From positions 1 to 38,691 of the forward strand of contig CACGVI010000008.1 in NCBI GenBank assembly GCA_902576605.1: a DNA stretch of 38,691 bases, in the 5' to 3' direction. The translations under genes were made by a program, and so were the position numbers. Every line of letters starts with the position of its first letter. The stretch's first letter is position 1. The DNA comes from an uncultured Candidatus Actinomarina sp. (GTDB taxonomy: Bacteria > Actinomycetota > Acidimicrobiia > Actinomarinales > Actinomarinaceae). Below are positions 1 to 9,195 of the stretch, one piece after another. The notes below the pieces were generated by a model, which had not been told where the DNA came from, did not search any database, and worked only from the letters and a program-made list of their open reading frames with translations.

Positions 1-3000
1 GTAGTCTTTATCATCAACATAATTAGTATCTGTATCAAAATCCCATGCAACATAGTCATTGCCTTCATCATTTGTAAAAGCAACATTGTCTGTATCAATT
101 AATTCGACTTTTACATTTGAAACAACCGCATTTCCACTTTGAGATGTACCAAGTGCTTGAAGAGTGTGTATTCCAGGATCTAAATCAGGTGTTGGTAAAT
201 TACCAACAAGATTTCCACCACTGTCAGTTTGTAATATTCCTACAAATGTTGGCTCAGAAAACATATATATTTCAACGAAAGAATTTGCCTCAAATCCTGT
301 TGCTTCAATAGAAATTACTCCATCAAGTTCGCCCTTAATAACTGCATCCGGCTTATTAACAATTTGTTCAATGACTTGCTCTGGCAAGAAAGTTCCGTTT
401 GTTAAGGTTACAACTTCGTTAGATTCTACCTCTTCCTCATCGCAACCGATCGTACATGTTAATCCAATTGAAAGCGACACTTCATCATTCGATATTTGGA
501 CTTCAGAAATGTCTTCAACTTCTACCTGTGTGCTTGAATCAATGACATTGTTTACAAGAACACTTGATTTTTGTGTTAAGGCCTCTTGGATTGGCCCTAA
601 TGTTGTTGGTGGACTTGAATCTTGTCCACCAACAACTAGTGATGAAATATCATCAGTGAGGGATATTTCCCTTAATACTGTAGTCGTGGTTGTCGACACA
701 GATAGTTCATCACTTAATACAGGGCCTCTTAAATTTTCTGAAATAGAATCTGCTCTTAACACTGGAATTGTTGTGGTAGTAGTTGTTGCCTCTTTCAAAC
801 AGTTTGTTTTCTTTTTAAATTTTCCAACACTCTTGTTTGAACCTAATGCATCAGTAGTGGTTATTCTTGTCTTGTATCTAGCACCTTCTGGAACGCCAGA
901 AATTGTGGTGATAGATACAGAAGAGCCTGCAGGAATGGTATATGTATTTTCTGTAACTTTTCTATTATTTACAAACACTTTTACTTTAAATACAGCTGAG
1001 ACATTAGATTTCCTATTGTTCATAGACATACCGTAATTAGCGCCACCACCCTCTTGACAATCTCTTTGATTAAAAATTACCGGAAGAAATATATTAGGTG
1101 GTTCTTCTTGGATAGTAGTTGTAGTAGTAGTTGTAGTAGTTGTTGTTGTCGTCGTTAATGAAATTGTTGAAGTAGTTGTTGATTGCTCTATGACAATACA
1201 AGAAACTGCAGAACTAGTTGACTGTGTTTCGGCAACCATGTTGGTATAAACGCCATCTGTAAATGTATCTGTAATTTGCCAGGTGATTGTTTGACCTTCA
1301 GATACAGAGACACTTAATGATGTATCTGTTGCAAATGAGGCAACTGTTAAATTTGCATTTAATGTCGTGTATGCGCCACTGTTAATTTTATATTCTACTT
1401 TTACGTAAATTGCTGCACCTTCAAGGCTTGCTATTGATAAAGTTGATGTTTTAGCATTACCAACACAGGAATTACTAAATGAGGATGAAATAGTTGTAGC
1501 TGGATCACAGTCAACAGCGCTTGAAGTACTTTGAGTCTCAGCACTCATTCCAGTGAAGTCATTAGAAGTAAAGCTATCAGTTATTCTCCAAGTAATTGTT
1601 GAACCGTCTACAACAATATATTGAGTAGCTGTGTTGGTACCACTTGCTGCAACTGAGAGATTAGATGTATGAGTAGTGTATGATCCATTATCGATTTTGT
1701 ATTCAATTTTGTAATAAACAGTATCTGAAGATTCTGTATTTTCTATAGTTAATGTAGATGTTTTAGCACCACTAGCACAATTGCCAAAGGATGATGAAAA
1801 TGTCGAGTCTGGATCGCAATCTGCAGCAGTAGACTCAGACTGTGTTTCTTCAGTCATGTTTGTAAAGTTATTGGAAGTAAAGCTATCTGTAATTTTCCAT
1901 GTAATTGTTGATCCATGAGCTACTGATGCAGTAACAGAAGTATCTGTTGCACCAATTGCTACCGAGAGATTTCCATTAGCTGTTTGATACGAACCACTAT
2001 CAATTTTGTACTCAACTTTGTAGTAAGCAGTCTGACCAGTCAAAGTATGCGCAGTTCCACCAGAGGCAACAGCAGTTAAATTAATGGCTGTTAGAGAGAG
2101 AGCATTTAAGTTTGAGGTTGCAAGCTTCACTCTATTAGCTGTTCCAGATTTGATTATGTAATAAGTTGTTCCATCGGTTAAGTTTCCTTGTGCGCCAGAG
2201 CTACCTTGTGTATAAGTTACAGCATCACCTGTTTCAACTTTGGAATATTCTGAAGCCGAAATAACTATTTCATTAGTACCTGTAATTAGAACTGAAGAAT
2301 CTGTTAAATCAAGGTCTCCAGTAGAGAATTCATTATTTGTAATACTCAAAGTTGCAGTTGCAGATCCACTTGCACAAGAACCAAATGAATTAGAAAATAC
2401 TGAGTTAGGATCACAATCTACTGCTTCTGAGACATCTGATTCATTTTCCCAATTTGCACCAGAAAAATCTCCACTTGTAAGACTATCTTTGAACCTCCAA
2501 GTAATTGTTGATCCATGGGGTACTGAGGCTGTTAAAGATGTATCTGTAACATTGTTTGCGACTGACAGATTTGTAGCTGCAGACTGGTAGGAGCCGCTAT
2601 CAATTTTATATTCAACCTCGTAGTAGGCTGTTGCACCGTTATCATTATTTAATATACTCGCTGTGCTAGTTTTTGCACCATTTGTACATGCACCAAAGTA
2701 AAAATTGAATATTGTATCAACAGCGCAGTCAACTGTAGAGCTTTGTGTCTGTGTCTCTGCGCTCATATTTGTAAAATCCCCAGAAGTAAAAGAGTCAGTT
2801 ACTCGCCATGTAATTGTTGACCCGTCAGGAATATTTTGAGAAACAGACGTATCAGTGGCTGATGCAGAAATTGATAAGTTAGCAGAAGCGGTTTGATAAG
2901 ATCCATTGTCTATTTTGTACTCTACTTTTACATAAACAGTAGAATTCTCATTGTTTGTAATTTCAATCGTTGACGAACCTTGTGTTCCAGAACAAGCAAT

Positions 3001-6000
3001 ATCTGGCGGATTCGTAACCGTAATATTTGGATCACAGTCAACGGCATCACTAGCATCCATTGATTCAGTAACCATATTTGTGAAATTGCCATCACTATCA
3101 AAAGAATCGGTAATTCTCCAAGTTATTGTAGAACCATCAGGAACTGAAGCTGTTTGAGAAGTGTTTGTTGTTGAAGCATTAATAGCTAAATTTGCACTAG
3201 TAGTAGTAAAAGTGCCACTATCAATTTGATACTCTACTTTATAGTAGGCCGTTGCGCTTTCAGTATTTTGAATACTTAAGGTCGAAGTCTTAGCACCACT
3301 TGCACATGTGCTAAATGATGATGAGAGATTGGTTTCTGGATCACAGTCTACTGGAGAGGATGTGGACTGAGTTTCAGCAACCATATTAGTGAAATTGCCA
3401 TCACTATCAAAAGCATCGGTAATTCTCCAAGCTATTGTTTGGCCGTCTGCAACAGATTGTGTTTGAGATGTATCTGTAGCACTACCATTTATAGATAGGT
3501 TTGCTGTTTTAGTTTGATATGTACCACCATCAATTGAGTATTCAACTTTTACATAAACTGTAGAACTTTCGTTATTTACAAGTCTTAACGTTGAAAGCTT
3601 TGCACCACTAGAGCAATTTCCAAAAGAAGAAGAAACAGTTATGTTTGGATCACAATCTACAGTTGCGCTTGCTGACATTGTCGTATAGGAATTTGTAAAA
3701 GAACCACTTGTGGCAGAGGTTTTATATCTCCATGTTATAGCTTGGCCGTGTGGTACAGAATGTGTCAGGGTTTCAGAACTATCTACTGCAACTGATTGGT
3801 TTGTTGCCTTATTAGTCCAACTACTTCCACCATCAGTTGAGTAATCAACGTAAAAGTAAACAGGTACATTTGCAGAAGCACTATTGGATAATGTTAATGT
3901 ATTTGTTCTTGCACCAGCAGAACAGGTAGAGGTAAATGCTTGAGCAGCACTTGGATCTGGAGTTTGACAATTTACAGTTGCGAGAAGAGTGCTTCCTGCT
4001 CCTGCACCATCTGTGTTTTGGGTTGTAATGTATGAGCCTGAAGAAGGATTGGATGTATCAAATCTGAATTGAAAATAAACTTGTGTATTGTTTGCCTGGG
4101 CTGAACCTAGAAGGAATACAGTAAAAGCAGATGCATTTATTGTGCTTCCATCTGCAAGATCTGTCCATGTGCCCCCGCTACCTATTTTGTACTGAACATC
4201 AACAACTTTAGTTTCATTTGTTCCATTAGTGATAGTTACTTGAGGTGTTGAACTTGTACCTGAACATGTTCCAGCATCTACAGTGGCAGTTACGTATCCT
4301 GTTACACAATCAACTGTATTAGTAAGTGTACTGCCACTACCAGCTGAGCTTGTGGTTGTAACATACGAACCTGAAGAAGGGTTAGATGTGCCAGCCCTGA
4401 CACGCCATGAAATAACTGAGGTATGTGCTTGAGCAGATATAGTGTATGTTTCCGTATCACCTGCAGTAATTCCATTTCCATCTTGTGTTGTGGTCCAAGA
4501 ACCGCTGCCAATCTTGTACTGAACGTCAAAATAATTAGTTGTGTTTCCTGTATTTTCAATCGCTATTGATGGAACAGCTGTACCGCTTGAACAAGACCCT
4601 AGGGAACTTGCAGCAGTCCAGGACGTAGTTGGGCAATTAATTGTTAATGAGAGAGTAATTCCAGTGTGATCACGTGATGATTGGACATTATTTGGATCTG
4701 AACTATCACTTACCGTTACATAAGAATCTGAGTTGCTTGGATTTGATGTACCTTCTCTATATCGAAATTGGACTTGAGTTCCATGGCTTTGAGTATATCC
4801 TTGTCCAGCAATAGCTGTACTTCCTGCACTAAGCGAACTACCGTCTAAAGTTGCTACCCAGGAACTCCATCCAGACCCGGTATTTACACGTCTTGATAAA
4901 TCATAGTACATTGTGTTTTGATAAGCAGTTAAATCAACCCTTACATCAGATTCACCATTAGAACAGCTTCCCTGATATGGATCGCTTACTACGAGATCTC
5001 CAGTTGGTGGATCTGGATCGGCAGTAGCGCAACCAGCACCATCAGTATTACTAGAGCTAGAAAAATCGTCATTTGTTTCTACAAACTCGTTTGAATTGTT
5101 TCCAGTTGAGGTATCTAATGATAAATCATATTTCCACAAGTCACCTGTGTTGTTTTCTAGAAAATAAACTATTCCATTGCCAAAAGACATTGCTGCACCG
5201 GAGTTAGAACCCATACCGCTTCCAACATTGCTTGCTCGTTGAGTTAAAGCTACCGAGATAGATTCACTATTTGTACCTATATTGCTATGTGAAACTGTTG
5301 CACCAAGTAAGTCATTTGTGTTTGCATTAAACGCTATAAAATCGTGTGAGGAACTTCCCTCTAGCCATGCATAATCTTTAGCTTTGTTAGATGCCCATGT
5401 ACTTCCTGAAGAGATTGTTACGCTAATTACTTTATAGGAACCATCTGAATTAAGTCTTATTGCTTTATTATTTCCATTAAAGAAACCTTTTGATGTAAAA
5501 ATATATTTATATGTTGTACCACCAGATTCAGTTTCATAATATGTAGCCGCATTATTATCACCAGTACCAAGATCATTAGTTACAGATGAAATATGAGTCG
5601 TTGTACCAGAACCACTAGCGTTGTAATTTAATTTATAAAAATATACCTGGCTAGTATTTGTTCTCTTTAAAATTGCATACATGTTACCCAATTTATCCAC
5701 ACTTAAAGAGTTCACTTCATCAATTTTATTGTGTGACCATGAACTAAAAGTCTCGATTGTTGAAGTTGAGAATGTTCCGTTGGAATCATTTGATCCTCTA
5801 TTAATAGTTAGTGTGTTACCACTCCATGTACTTTGAAAAACATATTGAGCACCATCAGAGTTTGTACAAGTAAACTCACCACTAGCTAATACTGGTTCTG
5901 GATCAATAGTTTCAATTGTTGCAAAAGCTATTGAGAAGATAAGCATGAAAGCCATAAAGGTATTGAAGACTTTATGTAAATATGTACGAAAGCTAGAAAA

Positions 6001-6048
6001 AATTCTAAAACGATCAACATATGCTATGTTAATGAAATTTTTAATCAT
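1..6048 (-). CDS. Giant secreted repeat protein (partial, C-terminus outside window)
   Basis: One frame stays open on the minus strand from an ATG at 6048 to the window edge, giving at least 2016 residues. An in-frame stop lies at 6070-6072 and no other ATG lies between. Residues 1-56 look like a signal peptide with a long basic n-region, a hydrophobic stretch (about 27-43) and a possible cut near VLA-SG. Residues 57 to about 340 resemble a beta-propeller-like surface domain. Three diverged and then eight regular modules of about 103 residues follow, each starting with a DCDP-like motif and carrying YYKVEYKID and ITWRITDSF motifs. After a 14-Thr run (1632-1645) come Thr-rich linkers and a domain with GFEANSFVEIYMFS...GIHTLQALG (about 1917-1977), a type I know from actinobacterial surface proteins. 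No anchor motif is visible because the end is missing. No clear ribosome binding site. Role in adhesion or surface structure is inference. Confidence 0.9.
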   Translation of the reverse strand, partial: MIKNFINIAYVDRFRIFSSFRTYLHKVFNTFMAFMLIFSIAFATIETIDPEPVLASGEFTCTNSDGAQYVFQSTWSGNTLTINRGSNDSNGTFSTSTIETFSSWSHNKIDEVNSLSVDKLGNMYAILKRTNTSQVYFYKLNYNASGSGTTTHISSVTNDLGTGDNNAATYYETESGGTTYKYIFTSKGFFNGNNKAIRLNSDGSYKVISVTISSGSTWASNKAKDYAWLEGSSSHDFIAFNANTNDLLGATVSHSNIGTNSESISVALTQRASNVGSGMGSNSGAAMSFGNGIVYFLENNTGDLWKYDLSLDTSTGNNSNEFVETNDDFSSSSNTDGAGCATADPDPPTGDLVVSDPYQGSCSNGESDVRVDLTAYQNTMYYDLSRRVNTGSGWSSWVATLDGSSLSAGSTAIAGQGYTQSHGTQVQFRYREGTSNPSNSDSYVTVSDSSDPNNVQSSRDHTGITLSLTINCPTTSWTAASSLGSCSSGTAVPSIAIENTGNTTNYFDVQYKIGSGSWTTTQDGNGITAGDTETYTISAQAHTSVISWRVRAGTSNPSSGSYVTTTSSAGSGSTLTNTVDCVTGYVTATVDAGTCSGTSSTPQVTITNGTNETKVVDVQYKIGSGGTWTDLADGSTINASAFTVFLLGSAQANNTQVYFQFRFDTSNPSSGSYITTQNTDGAGAGSTLLATVNCQTPDPSAAQAFTSTCSAGARTNTLTLSNSASANVPVYFYVDYSTDGGSSWTNKATNQSVAVDSSETLTHSVPHGQAITWRYKTSATSGSFTNSYTTMSASATVDCDPNITVSSSFGNCSSGAKLSTLRLVNNESSTVYVKVEYSIDGGTYQTKTANLSINGSATDTSQTQSVADGQTIAWRITDAFDSDGNFTNMVAETQSTSSPVDCDPETNLSSSFSTCASGAKTSTLSIQNTESATAYYKVEYQIDSGTFTTTSANLAINASTTNTSQTASVPDGSTITWRITDSFDSDGNFTNMVTESMDASDAVDCDPNITVTNPPDIACSGTQGSSTIEITNNENSTVYVKVEYKIDNGSYQTASANLSISASATDTSVSQNIPDGSTITWRVTDSFTSGDFTNMSAETQTQSSTVDCAVDTIFNFYFGACTNGAKTSTASILNNDNGATAYYEVEYKIDSGSYQSAATNLSVANNVTDTSLTASVPHGSTITWRFKDSLTSGDFSGANWENESDVSEAVDCDPNSVFSNSFGSCASGSATATLSITNNEFSTGDLDLTDSSVLITGTNEIVISASEYSKVETGDAVTYTQGSSGAQGNLTDGTTYYIIKSGTANRVKLATSNLNALSLTAINLTAVASGGTAHTLTGQTAYYKVEYKIDSGSYQTANGNLSVAIGATDTSVTASVAHGSTITWKITDSFTSNNFTNMTEETQSESTAADCDPDSTFSSSFGNCASGAKTSTLTIENTESSDTVYYKIEYKIDNGSYTTHTSNLSVAASGTNTATQYIVVDGSTITWRITDSFTSNDFTGMSAETQSTSSAVDCDPATTISSSFSNSCVGNAKTSTLSIASLEGAAIYVKVEYKINSGAYTTLNANLTVASFATDTSLSVSVSEGQTITWQITDTFTDGVYTNMVAETQSTSSAVSCIVIEQSTTTSTISLTTTTTTTTTTTTTTIQEEPPNIFLPVIFNQRDCQEGGGANYGMSMNNRKSNVSAVFKVKVFVNNRKVTENTYTIPAGSSVSITTISGVPEGARYKTRITTTDALGSNKSVGKFKKKTNCLKEATTTTTTIPVLRADSISENLRGPVLSDELSVSTTTTTVLREISLTDDISSLVVGGQDSSPPTTLGPIQEALTQKSSVLVNNVIDSSTQVEVEDISEVQISNDEVSLSIGLTCTIGCDEEEVESNEVVTLTNGTFLPEQVIEQIVNKPDAVIKGELDGVISIEATGFEANSFVEIYMFSEPTFVGILQTDSGGNLVGNLPTPDLDPGIHTLQALGTSQSGNAVVSNVKVELIDTDNVAFTNDEGNDYVAWDFDTDTNYVDDKDY
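1193..3969 (-). repeat. Tandem 309-nt (103-residue) coding repeats inside the giant gene
   Basis: The codons for the DCDP-type motif recur at about 1502, 1811, 2408, 2720, 3029, 3338, 3647 and 3958. The spacing is 309 or 312 nt, except one unit of 597 nt that carries an insertion. Every unit encodes, in order, a Cys near the start, SSSFGxCASG, TSTLSI, YYKVEYKID, TDTS, GSTITWRITDSF, and an FTNM-AETQS end. Two cysteines per unit suggest a disulfide in an Ig-like or other beta-sandwich fold; this is inferred from the motif pattern. Three more diverged copies lie at about 4300, 4630 and 5030. Units resemble each other in DNA as well as protein, so recombination between them could change the copy number. 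Confidence 0.85.
2032..2328 (-). other. 99-residue module inserted into one repeat unit
   Basis: In the unit that begins at 2408 the reading frame leaves the repeat pattern right after TLSITNNE and rejoins it at TAYYKVEYK. Between them lie 99 residues where the other units have three. The insert contains ITGTNEIVISASEY, LTDGTTYYIIKSG, VKLATSNLNAL and AHTLTG. I recall this LTDGTTYY...KLATS...HTL pattern from other large repetitive bacterial surface proteins, as a free-standing module. The frame is kept exactly, and the surrounding unit is otherwise complete. Confidence 0.75.
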
Positions 6049-6111
6049 ACTATAACTACCACAACTACATCATTAATAATAAATTAGAAATTATTCTAAG
6101 TAAATAGATTT

Positions 6112-7440
6112 TTAGGAAAAATAGGACTCTATTGTCGAACTAATTGCAAATTTGTCATTTTCAAGCGTTAAATATTCTTCTTTTTCGTCGTTTATTATCT
6201 CAGAAGAAGTGGAAATTAATGGTGCAATGATATTACTAAATTTCTCTGGAGAAGCTGTTGCAACCGCAACAGTAGGGATGGAGCCTTTATTATCTAATGC
6301 CATACGAATTGATGTGACCGAATGTGGGTCAAAGATAGCACCGAACTCTTCATGTAAAGACTTAATTTCATTTTTAATATCATCATCTAAAAATGTACTT
6401 GATGAAAATACGTGATTTAATTCTATAATTTTTTCATCAGATAATTTCGCTTTATGTTCCCTTGAGAGCGTGTCATAAAAATCAAATGCACTGTCTGTAA
6501 AATCAAAAATTAGTCTTTCTAAGCTTGATGGAACCTGAATGTCCATACTTGGAGCAACACTCGGTAAAGTCTTTTCTGGGGCAAGCTCCCCTGTCTCAAT
6601 AAACCTTCTTAAAACATCATTAACATTTGTACTAGATAAAATTTCATTTATAGGCAATCCTTTAGATCTTCCAAACCATGCTGAGTAAGCATTGCCAAAA
6701 TTTCCAGAAGGAATTGCAACATTTATTGGTGAGGTAAATTGTTTTGTAAGCCAAACATAATATGAAACCTGTCCCATGACTCGAAGCCAGTTTATTGAGT
6801 TAAGAGAAATGATTCTTCTTCCAAATGGATTCTCAGATAATAAATCTTTAGCGATTCTTTGACAGTCATCATATGATCCCTCTACTGCAATGTTTAATAC
6901 ATTGTCTTGAATAACACTTGTCATTTGCTTTCTCTGATATTCACTAACTTTATTTGCAGGATGTAAAACAACAATGTCTATATTCTCTGAACTCTTAACT
7001 GCTTGGATAGCAGCGCTACCTGTATCGCCACTGGTAGCAACGATAACAAGTCCTCTCTCACCCAACTCATCAAGCCTTCTATTAGCAATTGCACCGAGAG
7101 GCTGGAGTGCGTAGTCTTTAAATGATTTTGTTGGACCGTGGAATAATTCCATAACAACTGTTGAGTCATCTAAGTCTTTCAAGACTGGTTCAGGTGAGTT
7201 TTTGAATCCTGGATAAATATTTAAATCTTCGACGTATTTTGCAGATGCTTGATCAAGAGAAATAAAAATAGTTTTTACAAAATCTTCGTAACTTAAATCT
7301 TCTTGTGTTAGATAAGTTAAGTTTTCAAGTGTGACCGAGTCAGGCAGATATAATCCTCCGTCAGGAGCTACACCCGATAAAATTACATCTTCAAAAGATA
7401 TAGTATCTTTGTGACCCCTAGTTGAGTGATAATTTACCAC
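6112..7440 (-). CDS. thrC: Threonine synthase
   Basis: PLP enzyme that converts O-phosphohomoserine to threonine and phosphate, the last step of threonine synthesis in the cytoplasm. The 442 residues start with the family-typical YHSTRGH and have the PLP lysine in HGPTKSFKDY (K108). SGDTGSAA and SGNFGNAYSAWFGRSKGLPI are phosphate- and cofactor-binding loops of the longer, E. coli/yeast-like class. The ATG follows the stop codon of hom with no gap, so the two are almost certainly translationally coupled. No thrB homologue lies beside them: the next gene is the giant surface protein, 63 bases away. Confidence 0.95.
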   Translation of the reverse strand: MVNYHSTRGHKDTISFEDVILSGVAPDGGLYLPDSVTLENLTYLTQEDLSYEDFVKTIFISLDQASAKYVEDLNIYPGFKNSPEPVLKDLDDSTVVMELFHGPTKSFKDYALQPLGAIANRRLDELGERGLVIVATSGDTGSAAIQAVKSSENIDIVVLHPANKVSEYQRKQMTSVIQDNVLNIAVEGSYDDCQRIAKDLLSENPFGRRIISLNSINWLRVMGQVSYYVWLTKQFTSPINVAIPSGNFGNAYSAWFGRSKGLPINEILSSTNVNDVLRRFIETGELAPEKTLPSVAPSMDIQVPSSLERLIFDFTDSAFDFYDTLSREHKAKLSDEKIIELNHVFSSSTFLDDDIKNEIKSLHEEFGAIFDPHSVTSIRMALDNKGSIPTVAVATASPEKFSNIIAPLISTSSEIINDEKEEYLTLENDKFAISSTIESYFS

Positions 7441-8700
7441 TTATATATAAACGCGTAAGACAGAAGTTACTGTTGTAACTGCACTTAAAGATGTAATCTG
7501 CTCAATTGAATTATTCAAATTTTTCTCTGGTGCTTCGTGAGTCACGAGTACAAGTTCTGCTTGATCTCCTCTTCCTTCTTGGATAACGCTTTCAATACTG
7601 ACATTGTTTTCACCGAATGCTCCAGCAATAGAAGCTAATACTCCTGGTTCGTCGTTTACTGAAAGCCTAATAAACCAGCTTGACTGTACATTTTCAAAAT
7701 TACGATTATTACCTTTGTTTTCTCTGAGTGGATACCAGTTTGATTGGTTGCTACCTAATTGATGACATGCGCTTAGAACATCACCAACAATTGCACTAGC
7801 TGTTGGGTTAGCTCCAGCACCTGGTCCTGAAAATACTAACCGATCGATATTTTCACCTTCAACAACTACAGCATTTAATGCACCCCTAATAGATGCAAGT
7901 GGATGCTTTTGATCAATGAGAACTGGATATACCCTAGCATTGAAACCCTCGTGATTATTATCAATTTGAGCAACAAGTTTTATTGTTTTATCAAGCCTTG
8001 AAGCCCAGTCAAAATCATCTTTTGTAATCTTTGAAATTCCTTCAGTGAAAACCTCCTCAATGTCAGGAGATACACCAAAACATAACAAAGATAAAATCAT
8101 TGCTTTGTATTTTGCATCTATTCCCTCGACGTCATTTGTTGGATCAGGTTCTGCATATCCCAATTCCTGAGCTGTTGAAAGGGCATCTTCATAGCTACTG
8201 CCTTCCTCCATAGAAGTTAACATGTAATTACTTGTTCCATTAATAATTCCAGATACTCTTGTGAGTTCTTCTCCTCTAAGACTTTCAATAAGAGGTTTTA
8301 ATATAGGAATTCCAGCAGCAACTGCAGCTTCAAAGTATAAGCAGGAATTGTTATCTATAGCTAAGGAAACTAACTCTTCACCGCAGTCAGCAACAATATC
8401 TTTGTTAGCTGTGATAACAGACTTTCCACTGCTTAGTAGAGCTTTAATATATTCTTTACCTGGGTCGATACCTCCAAGTACTTCTATTACTAAGTCTATG
8501 GAATCATCATTTAAAATTTCATCAAAATTATCAGTAATTATCTCTCTATCTATCTCTCTATCTTTGGAGAGGTCCGATACAAGTACTTTCTTTATGACAA
8601 GTTGAAGAATGTCATTATCTAAATTCTGCAAACGTGAAATAACTGCAGAACCAATATTGCCTGCACCCAAAACTGCGACTGAGTAACTGTTTTTTTCCAT
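7441..8700 (-). CDS. hom: Homoserine dehydrogenase with ACT domain
   Basis: Reduces aspartate semialdehyde to homoserine with NAD(P)H, the branch point to threonine and methionine. The 419 residues show an N-terminal nucleotide-binding loop (VLGAGNIGSAV, about 10-20), the ANKDIVA motif, the catalytic-domain signature GIINGTSNYML, and a C-terminal ACT domain (SVNDEPGVLASIAGAFGENN, about 345-415). The ACT domain usually gives feedback inhibition by threonine in this family. Length is normal for the monofunctional Gram-positive type. It is followed directly by thrC on the same strand. Confidence 0.95.
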   Translation of the reverse strand: MEKNSYSVAVLGAGNIGSAVISRLQNLDNDILQLVIKKVLVSDLSKDREIDREIITDNFDEILNDDSIDLVIEVLGGIDPGKEYIKALLSSGKSVITANKDIVADCGEELVSLAIDNNSCLYFEAAVAAGIPILKPLIESLRGEELTRVSGIINGTSNYMLTSMEEGSSYEDALSTAQELGYAEPDPTNDVEGIDAKYKAMILSLLCFGVSPDIEEVFTEGISKITKDDFDWASRLDKTIKLVAQIDNNHEGFNARVYPVLIDQKHPLASIRGALNAVVVEGENIDRLVFSGPGAGANPTASAIVGDVLSACHQLGSNQSNWYPLRENKGNNRNFENVQSSWFIRLSVNDEPGVLASIAGAFGENNVSIESVIQEGRGDQAELVLVTHEAPEKNLNNSIEQITSLSAVTTVTSVLRVYI

Positions 8701-8744
8701 ATTTAGTAAGGATAAATGTTATTTAATTTGATACAACAAAAATT

Positions 8745-9191
8745 TTAGGAGAGCTTCTCTTTTACTAATTTACTAACAATAGAGCCATCTATTCCCTCGC
8801 CCTTAGCCATAACAGCCCCAATAATTCTTCCCATTTGAGACATATCAACTTCACCTAGGTCAGCTAGGACCTCATCAACAAGTTTTGCTACATCTTCCTC
8901 GCTTAATTGCTCAGGCAACCAACCACTTAGAAAATCTATCTCAAATTGAATCTTTTCGGCCATCTCTATGCCTCTATCTCCGAGCGACTTATACTCTTCC
9001 ACAGCTTTTGTCATTTTTTTTACATAAGAAGAAATCACACCAAGAACTAATTCATCATTGGCTTCCTCGCCTTTTTCAGATTTCTTTTTAGCTATCTCAG
9101 TTTGGACTTGTCTAATTGCGTCTAATTTAGGCTTGTCTTTTGCCTTCATAGCTTCTTTTAAAGCAGCGCTTAATTCATCAATTAAAGCCAT
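8745..9191 (-). CDS. GatB/YqeY domain protein
   Basis: 148-residue soluble, mostly helical protein matching the YqeY family. This family shares the C-terminal tRNA-binding-like domain of the amidotransferase subunit GatB but stands alone. Supporting stretches are LKEAMKAKDKPKLDAIRQVQTEI near the start (only its pattern is given here), the middle QIEFEIDFLSGWLPEQLSEE region, and the end MSQMGRIIGAVMAKGEG, which is typical of the family. It is four bases from the preceding phosphodiesterase gene and 44 bases before hom on the same strand. The precise function is not known; some role linked to tRNA or amidotransferase is only a family-level guess. Confidence 0.85.
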   Translation of the reverse strand: MALIDELSAALKEAMKAKDKPKLDAIRQVQTEIAKKKSEKGEEANDELVLGVISSYVKKMTKAVEEYKSLGDRGIEMAEKIQFEIDFLSGWLPEQLSEEDVAKLVDEVLADLGEVDMSQMGRIIGAVMAKGEGIDGSIVSKLVKEKLS

Positions 9192-9195
9192 AATC

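Noticed and set aside
164-1036. A plus-strand 290-codon ORF with signal-like segments, and others across 1-4560
   Set aside because: They lie antisense to the open frame of the giant repeat gene, have low-complexity composition set by its Thr/Ser codons, and match no family.
1193-3969. CRISPR or noncoding repeat array
   Set aside because: The period is 309 nt with no short spacers, and the repeats translate in one frame to similar protein modules.
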